Shown: positions 59,573 to 64,000 of the stretch, piece by piece
Position numbering within the stretch: position 1 is the stretch's first letter
Layout: every line of letters begins with the position of its first letter
Assembly: GCA_963662175.1 (NCBI GenBank)
Contig: OY759222.1
Location: 10,550,222 to 10,614,221, forward strand
Origin: Aradus depressus
Taxonomy: Eukaryota > Arthropoda > Insecta > Hemiptera > Aradidae
Reading direction: 5' to 3'
DNA: 64,000 nucleotides
Program-made: the position numbers and the translations under genes
The notes under the pieces: model-generated
Told to the model about the DNA's origin: nothing
The model's database searches: none
The model's input: only the letters and a program-made list of their open reading frames with translations

Positions 59573-61519
59573 ATGTCTCTACACATACCAACAGATTACA
59601 ACGTGACAGACAAAATTGAAAAAGCTATAACTGACTTTACGCAGCATATCAAATCATCCATAGCCAGTGCAACAGTCAAGAAAAATAGTGACAAGAGACA
59701 ACGACCACATCATCCCATTCCAAACTACATACTAAAACTAATTCAAGACAAAAACAGATTACGACATAACTGGCAACGTACCAGAGACCCAAACATTAAA
59801 CAACAACTGAACCGACTGACACGTCAAGTGAAATGGGAACTGGACTATCTACGAATTGACAACTATCGCCAGCACTTACAGGGCATAACTCCAGGAGACC
59901 CAAATCTGTGGCGAGAGACGAAACGGATACTAAGACAGACCAACTCCATCCCTCCATTAAAACGGACTGACGGCATCGCTGTGACTGACGACGAAAAATG
60001 TAATGTTATAGCGCGACATCTCGAAAACACTTTTACACCCACCATCATCAGCAATTACCACACGCCGGAAATCACATACTTCAAGATTCACCCTCCACAC
60101 ACAGCAGAGTCACCTTTACAATTCACAACACCTTCAGAAATCGAACAATTACTTCACAAATTACCTCTTCGGAAGGCGCCAGGCGATGACCTGATTCCAA
60201 ATCTGGTTCTCAAGAATCTATCTTCAAAGGCTGTGGCGTACCTGACCAGCGTTTTCAATGGTTGTCTTCGATGCGGGTACTTCCCACAACAGTGGAAGAA
60301 TGCCATTGTCACTGTATTCCACAAGAGCGGCAAGCCCAAGGACGAAGCATCTAGCTACCGACCTATTAGTCTCCTCAACACTCTCTCAAAGTTGTTCGAG
60401 AGGGTCATCTACCGTCGGCTGTTATGCTTCCTCCAAGACACCAACTGTATTCCCCACCACCAATTTGGATTCAAGCCGAAACACTCGACTGTTCACCAGC
60501 TGCAGCGAGTCACAGAATACATTGTCACCGGCTTCGAGAGGAAGGAGTACTCTGTGGGACTCTTCCTCGATGTGGCTGCTGCATTCGACAGCGTATGGCA
60601 CGACGGCCTTATCTTCAAGCTTTGGAGGACGGGAGTTCCTCTGTACCTCCAACGGATCATCATCGGGTTCCTCTCTGAACGGACGTTTCAGGTCAGAGTG
60701 AACTCCTCCATCAGTGGGAAGACGTCCATACATTCCGGAGTACCACAGGGGGCAATTCTAAGTCCGATACTGTTCAACCTCTACTGTTACGACATGCCAG
60801 ACTCTCCATCTACGCTGTTGGCTACTTATGCCGACGATACGATGCTTGTGTCTCAACACAAGGATCTGTCTTTGGCCGCAGAAGCCCTTCGCCGGAGTGT
60901 GGAGAGTGTGACAGAGTGGTTCGACAGGTGGAACTTGAAGCTCAATACTGCCAAAACGGAGGCCAAAGTTTTCTCACTTCGTAAAATTAACACTAACACA
61001 CTAACACCACTTAAAATCAATAATACAGATATACATTGGACACCCAATGACCAAACAGTCAGATATCTCGGCATACACTTCGACACTAAACTTACTTGGA
61101 CACAACACATAAACAAACAACTCACACGAGCATACACCCGACTGACACAATTATACCCACTCATAAACAGAAACACTCCACTCAAGCACAAATGTACTAC
61201 ACTTCTTTACACCTCATTACTCCGACCACTGCTCACATACGCTTGCCCTGTCTGGCTGGGGGCCAGCAAAACAAACATTAACAAATTAAGGAAGTTTGAA
61301 AACAAGGTTCTCCGATTGGCAGTAAAGGCCCCTTGGTTCGTCCGAAACAGTCAAATCCGGCGTGAGCTGGGAGTGCCGGAAGTTGCAGACCATATCACCC
61401 AGGTTACACAGCAGTTCCACGATGGTCTTGTCGATGTGCTGGCCGCTACCTTCTTCACCCTCGGTCGGACCACCCCCAACAGGCGACTCAAACCTCGGCT
61501 ATACCAGGACATTATATAA
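59573..61519 (+). CDS. Jockey-like reverse transcriptase, 5'-truncated
   Basis: The copying enzyme of a non-LTR retrotransposon. From the ATG at 59573 there are 648 residues. The frame is open further upstream to 59420, but those 51 codons are antisense SINE, so I start at the first methionine after the junction. The reverse transcriptase domain (about residues 200-450) includes SYRPISLLNTLSKLFERVI, FLDVAAAFDSVWHDGL, GVPQGAILSPILFNLY and the catalytic YADD (419-422). The C-terminal part has the HIN...YPLINRNTPL and LRPLLTYACPVWLG segments typical of jockey-type elements. The apurinic-type endonuclease that normally precedes the polymerase is missing, so this copy is dead on its own despite an open frame. 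5' truncation is usual for LINE insertions. Confidence 0.88.
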   Translation: MSLHIPTDYNVTDKIEKAITDFTQHIKSSIASATVKKNSDKRQRPHHPIPNYILKLIQDKNRLRHNWQRTRDPNIKQQLNRLTRQVKWELDYLRIDNYRQHLQGITPGDPNLWRETKRILRQTNSIPPLKRTDGIAVTDDEKCNVIARHLENTFTPTIISNYHTPEITYFKIHPPHTAESPLQFTTPSEIEQLLHKLPLRKAPGDDLIPNLVLKNLSSKAVAYLTSVFNGCLRCGYFPQQWKNAIVTVFHKSGKPKDEASSYRPISLLNTLSKLFERVIYRRLLCFLQDTNCIPHHQFGFKPKHSTVHQLQRVTEYIVTGFERKEYSVGLFLDVAAAFDSVWHDGLIFKLWRTGVPLYLQRIIIGFLSERTFQVRVNSSISGKTSIHSGVPQGAILSPILFNLYCYDMPDSPSTLLATYADDTMLVSQHKDLSLAAEALRRSVESVTEWFDRWNLKLNTAKTEAKVFSLRKINTNTLTPLKINNTDIHWTPNDQTVRYLGIHFDTKLTWTQHINKQLTRAYTRLTQLYPLINRNTPLKHKCTTLLYTSLLRPLLTYACPVWLGASKTNINKLRKFENKVLRLAVKAPWFVRNSQIRRELGVPEVADHITQVTQQFHDGLVDVLAATFFTLGRTTPNRRLKPRLYQDII

Positions 61520-61640
61520 CCCCTCTAAATAATATGCTTTGTTTCTCTTTTAATGTGTAGAGCACTAAGTGTGCTGAGCCAATAAAAATGTTTTTTTTTT
61601 TTTTTTTTTTTTTTTTTTCTTTTTTTTTTTTTTTCTTTGT
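61520..61640 (+). other. 3' untranslated end of the jockey-like LINE and T-rich tract
   Basis: Short 3' end with GCACTAAGTGTGCTGAGCC, then AATAAA at 61581-61586, followed at 61591 by long T runs broken by single C residues. A poly-A tail would be expected; here the tract is T, so the boundary to the next sequence is unclear. Confidence 0.6.
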
Positions 61641-61924
61641 CAACAACACTTTTTGGATTCATTGTTGTCTTGTAAACTTGCGAATTGATTCGAATGAACT
61701 ATATGTAAACAAACCAATTCACGTTTGTCGTTATGGATGTCACCAAAAAAAACCTATTCAAAACATCCGGGAAATTTGAATGGTTTTATAAATCACCATA
61801 AGAAATTTGAGTATTTTATGATCAAGTGACATGTTTGTGTATTTTTATTTTAAAATTTGTTTTTTGGTACCTAGTTTCATTTTTTTATCGTATCACTAAA
61901 ATGTGGCAAAATATCAAAAAGTTA
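61641..61924. other. Unassigned AT-rich stretch
   Basis: No gene, repeat or element end is recognised between the T-rich tract and the Tc1-like element. Confidence 0.5.
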
Positions 61925-62232
61925 TACAGTCAGTAACAAAAATGTTCGGACGGTTTGATTTTTCAATAAAAAATTATAATAATTAAATGCAAAAGTAATA
62001 AAAAATAATTTAAAAAAATAATTAAAGCCATTTTTCAATCAAGAATAAGAATTCAAAAGTGGGTTAGGATAAAGGAAAAACAGCTTTGATTAGAACAAAT
62101 AAATATTTTAATTTAATAAATTTTATAACAAGTAATGTAGGTAACAAAAATTTTCGGACAAAAATGTAAACAACTATAAATAAATTCAATGTTTTTTTTA
62201 CGATTTCACAAATTCAAAAACCATAATGTTAA

Positions 62233-63779
62233 TTAATATTTGGTTGGGTACCCTTTTTGTGTAATAACATCTTTCATTCGATTCGGCATTGATGATGAAA
62301 CTAATTTTTTGGTGAAATTTGGAGATATTTTACCCCACTCTTCTAATAACTTTTGTTTCAATTCGTTTTTTGAAGCAATGGGTGTTAATCGAATTTTCCT
62401 GTCGAGCTCACCCCATACGTGTTCAATTGGGTTGAGATCGGGCGATTGGGGGGGGGTTTCATAACTTTAAGGGCAGTTATACAAAAGCCAAGTACGTACC
62501 AATTCACAGGTGTGTTTCGGATCGTTGTCTTGGTAAAAATGAAAAGTCCTTAAAATCCCAAGTTTTTCAGCACTCTTTTTCAAATTGCTCCTTAGTAATT
62601 CGGCATAAACTTTTCCAGTCATGGTGGTTTCAATGAAAACCAGTTCACCAATTCCACTAGACGCCATACACCCCCACACCATCACTGAGCCACCCCCATG
62701 TTTTACTATTGGTTTTAAATTTTTTGGATTCAGCTCCTCGTTACGCCTTCTCCAAATTTTGTCGCGACTGTCGGGACTAAATATATTAAACTTACATTCA
62801 AAAGTATTTGCTTGCAATAGAACAAACCGCAATAATAAAATATTCTTGTATCTTGTAACTCTTCACAACATAATAAGAAATCTCAGGTCATGTAATGTCA
62901 GAAAACTAGATTTTTGTGATATGACGTTGGAAGAGAGCGACAGCAGCGCTGAGCCTCGGCAGAAACCGTCCCTTCCCCCTACTCTATCCCCTCCACCTTC
63001 CCTCTAAAGAAACTAAGTACCCAATTTTTCTAATTTAAACGTTTTTTCTCCGATATTTCGACAAATAAATGTTTCCAGATCATGTCCGTTTACTTCCATG
63101 TAATATATGTATACATATATTATTACTTTACTTTTGTTTACTTCCCTATACATATAATATATGTATACATAATAATATGTACTAAAAATTTTGTAATCGT
63201 GTGAACATCAGAGATCAATTGCATGCGTGTGTTTATGTGAGAGCTCAAACGCTTTGACCTGACATCGTACAGGCTCATGACCATCGCTTAACATCCCATC
63301 CGAAGGACGGAGTGCTTAAGTTTATTTTACCTCGCAGATGAATGACATTACTCCAAAAAATTTCTGAATGATTCTGGAACTCTTTTGCGAAGCTCAATCT
63401 TTTTTTTATATTTTTTTCACTCACAAACGGTTTTTGGTACTCTCCCATTATATCCTGCTTCTTTTAGAATTCTTCGAACATTTTGTGGGTGAACTTTCTT
63501 TCCCGTTTCTCTGTATACCTCGGCGACGATCTGAGGTGCACTCCTCGAGGGCTTGTTTTTAATTTTCCGGACAACGCTACACCTTTCTCGGTCGTTTAAT
63601 ACTCTTGGACGGCCAGAGGAAGATTTCAAATCTATCCGATCCTCGTGCTTATACCTTCGAATTACATCGGCTACGGTGCTTTTACTTCGGCCTACCATAC
63701 CACCGATTTTGCGGACACTTAATCCTTTTTCATAATTAAAAATTATTATCTGTTGAACTTCAAAAGATGTTCGACCCAT
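62233..63779 (-). pseudogene. Tc1-like transposase, broken
   Basis: Minus-strand pieces in order. 63779-63417 starts MGRTSFEVQQIIIF and carries a paired helix-turn-helix DNA-binding domain (SVRKIGGMVGRSKSTVADVI). The frame then ends at TGA, with recognisable continuation to FAKEFQNHSEIFW near 63350. An insert of about 540 bp (62801-63338) separates this from 62800-62467 (CKFNIFSPDSRDKIW, GSVMVWGCMA, FHFYQDNDPKHT). After a stop and a shift at a C9 run, the C-terminus SPDLNPIEHVWGEL continues to a stop at 62233. The second aspartate and the final glutamate of the DD34E triad are visible. The first aspartate falls at the insert junction and is lost. Confidence 0.85.
62801..63338. mobile_element. 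Insert in the Tc1 pseudogene with a SINE core segment
   Basis: The right end (about 63240-63338), read on the minus strand, is CGAGGTAAAATAAACTTAAG, then GTCCTTCGGATGGGATGTTA, closely like 55412-55490 of the SINE. The middle (63090-63190) is rich in ATATGTATACATA. The left part is unassigned, with a C-rich patch at 62940-63000. No tRNA-like head or target duplication is visible, so it may be a SINE fragment within a composite insertion. Confidence 0.5.
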
Positions 63780-64000
63780 CTTGACAGCAGGAAATACAAA
63801 TAACTACTGAATGCAGTAATAGAAGGATATAAACACATTTTATTTGTTCGGTATTAGCGGTTGGTTGAGAAGGGATTAAAGATCATGATCAGAGTCGCAT
63901 TTGTTTACAAAACAAACAACAGGTGTCCAGAAAATTTTGTTACGTGAATTTCTTGTCTTCAATTATTAATGCAAAATTTCCTATTAGCTGTAAATGTTTA

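Larger units (their letters stand above)
61927..63948 (-). mobile_element. Tc1-like DNA transposon, decayed
   Basis: The left end CAGTCAGTAACAAAAATGTT follows TA (61925-61926), the duplication used by Tc1/mariner elements. The right end, read on the minus strand, is CACGTAACAAAATTTTCTGG near 63925-63948, so the ends match only in part. A second copy of the left motif, GGTAACAAAAATTTTCGGAC at 62141-62160, lies about 210 bp inside the left end. This fits an IR/DR arrangement with two binding sites per end. A transposase pseudogene lies between. Confidence 0.7.

Noticed and set aside
62240..63007. Plus-strand proteins in the Tc1 region
   Set aside because: They are antisense to recognisable transposase fragments on the minus strand.

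Overview
The window looks like repeat-dominated, probably heterochromatic DNA from an arthropod, most likely an insect. The reasons are spliced eukaryotic exons, tRNA-derived SINEs, a Ty3/gypsy single-ORF element, a PIF/Harbinger element, a jockey-like LINE and a Tc1 relic, with no bacterial-type operons. I cannot name the species. No complete host gene is visible; one possible 30-codon host exon lies at 55115-55218. Nearly everything else is mobile or tandemly repeated.

Layout. 1-25157: a tandem array of 41 units of about 645 bp (seven are 500 bp), each built from two 144-bp subrepeats plus a C-rich spacer. 25158-30084: a minus-strand non-autonomous LTR retrotransposon inserted in the array (4-bp target duplication GTAT). 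30085-34385 and 38747-42050: the 144-bp subrepeat amplified on its own, organised in higher-order units. 34386-38746: an apparently intact gypsy-type retrotransposon with identical 157-bp LTRs and a 5-bp target duplication GGACA. 42050-46250: 645-bp-type units again. 46250-54656: dispersed relatives of the array units, namely a non-autonomous element made of a short head, a 66-bp minisatellite, degenerate units of about 143 bp and a conserved tail; its last two parts are recognisably the spacer of the array unit.

54657-64000 is a nest of transposons. It holds the putative host exon, a tRNA-derived SINE, a minus-strand LINE remnant split by a complete PIF/Harbinger element (55907-58872, 53-bp terminal inverted repeats, TTA duplication), an antisense SINE piece joined to a 5'-truncated jockey-like LINE, and a Tc1-like pseudogene broken by a SINE-containing insert.

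The two most interesting points are these. First, the window appears to preserve both the dispersed element and the satellite that grew from its internal repeats. Second, the two genes of the Harbinger element are interleaved on opposite strands, an exon of each lying in the intron of the other. All coordinates were read by eye; percent identities and family names finer than those given need alignment.
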